64,000 nucleotides of DNA from Orthonyx spaldingii (taxonomy: Eukaryota > Chordata > Aves > Passeriformes > Orthonychidae): positions 1-64,000 of the forward strand of contig VZTJ01001196.1 in assembly GCA_013397795.1 (NCBI GenBank). The letters are read 5' to 3'. This document shows, in pieces, positions 63,307-64,000 of this stretch. Made by a program: the position numbers and the translations under genes. Every line of letters begins with the position of its first letter. The first letter of the stretch is position 1. The notes beneath the pieces were generated by a model. That model was not told the origin of the DNA, did no database searches, and worked only from the letters and a program-made list of their open reading frames with translations.

Positions 63307-64000
63307 TACAACAATATAAATGCCCAGAATTCTAATTACCACTGCAGCTAAACATTTTGGGAGGTATTAGAACTGCATTCTGGAGGGCATAAAGGCACAA
63401 ATAGCTAAAAAGTTTAGGACAGATACAGTATTAATACAAATTATTCCATGTCTGCCAAAATGAACTATTCTCCTTTCTCCGAAACATTCAGAACTGCACA
63501 GTTTTGAAAATGGAACAGATTTCAGCACACTCTAATATCCTGTTGAAATCAAGACATAGTCTTTTAGATTTCACATTCTTAATTTTATCCCCTGAACATC
63601 AATATAATTTTTCATAAGTTTGTGTATATCTCACTCAGTTAAGAAAATGAAATGTACATATATCTTTTCTGATTTTTGTATCAGTAGAAATACACTGAAC
63701 TGTTGCAATACCTGTTGAACCCTATTGCAATGCTTAAATGGCTCTGTAAGACTATCATCAAAATGATTGTGAAAGTAGAATTTATGAGCTGAAGTTATTT
63801 AGATGTGATAAAGGTTACCTTGATTTAATATATAAAATTATAATAATAGCAAAATTGACACAAAGGCATACAAATAATTTTTTTCCAATATTAGACAGAA
63901 TGGTTTTACCCAAGAATTTCACCTGGTAATTCTGAGAATTGTTTGTGGTCAGAAAATAGCTTTATTTTTTCTTATCAAAGAGAGAAACATAAGTGGTAAA
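63307..64000. other. Gene-free interval to window end
   Basis: A+T-rich unique sequence. I see no gene, repeat family or structured element. Confidence 0.6.

Noticed and set aside
1..64000. CRISPR arrays, bacterial operons, tRNA or rRNA genes, intact retroviral genes
   Set aside because: I saw no regularly spaced repeats, cloverleaf or ribosomal sequence, and no gag, pol or env frames beside any LTR. The whole window has vertebrate nuclear character.

Overview
This is a stretch of bird nuclear DNA, A+T-rich and poor in CpG. I find no intact protein-coding gene, no exon I can defend and no RNA gene. The avian call rests on the repeats. There are six segments of CR1, the dominant LINE of birds, several ending in its characteristic ATTCTRTGATTCTRTG-type 3' terminus. 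There are also LTRs of the ERVL type that are abundant in avian genomes. The window is best read as a gene desert or the inside of a very long intron; I cannot name the locus or the species.

Layout, left to right. A CCCT microsatellite is cut by the window edge (1-18). An ERVL-type solo LTR with its TATA box lies at 1572-2136, flanked by a TGTGA duplication that sits in a TGATG microsatellite. Then follow about 13 kb without genes, with an assembly gap at 12110-12164. A second solo LTR (15129-15686, AGTT duplication) and a short minus-strand CR1 3' end (17416-17781) come next. The region 17782-24774 has no genes but holds a candidate conserved noncoding element near 20640-20890.

The most repeat-rich part is 24775-27936. 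A CR1 fragment, a short simple repeat and a second, longer CR1 lie head to tail on the plus strand. The second one keeps pieces of endonuclease, reverse transcriptase and 3' tail, and is split by a minus-strand LTR with a 5-bp duplication (26463-26944).

From 27937 to 42897 I see only a possible minus-strand LTR near 39000 and candidate conserved elements near 36.3 and 37.0 kb. A minus-strand CR1 (42898-44694) is again split by an LTR, which carries a perfect 19-bp hairpin near its 5' edge. A complete ERVL solo LTR with a CACAC duplication is at 53296-53816. The last 10 kb hold two candidate conserved elements (59.9-60.9 kb) and two small CR1 tails (61.06 and 63.13 kb).

Nothing forms a pathway or operon. 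The story is repeat history: old broken CR1 copies, later LTR insertions into two of them, and a few non-repetitive stretches that may be regulatory. I did not find a new biological system and do not claim one.
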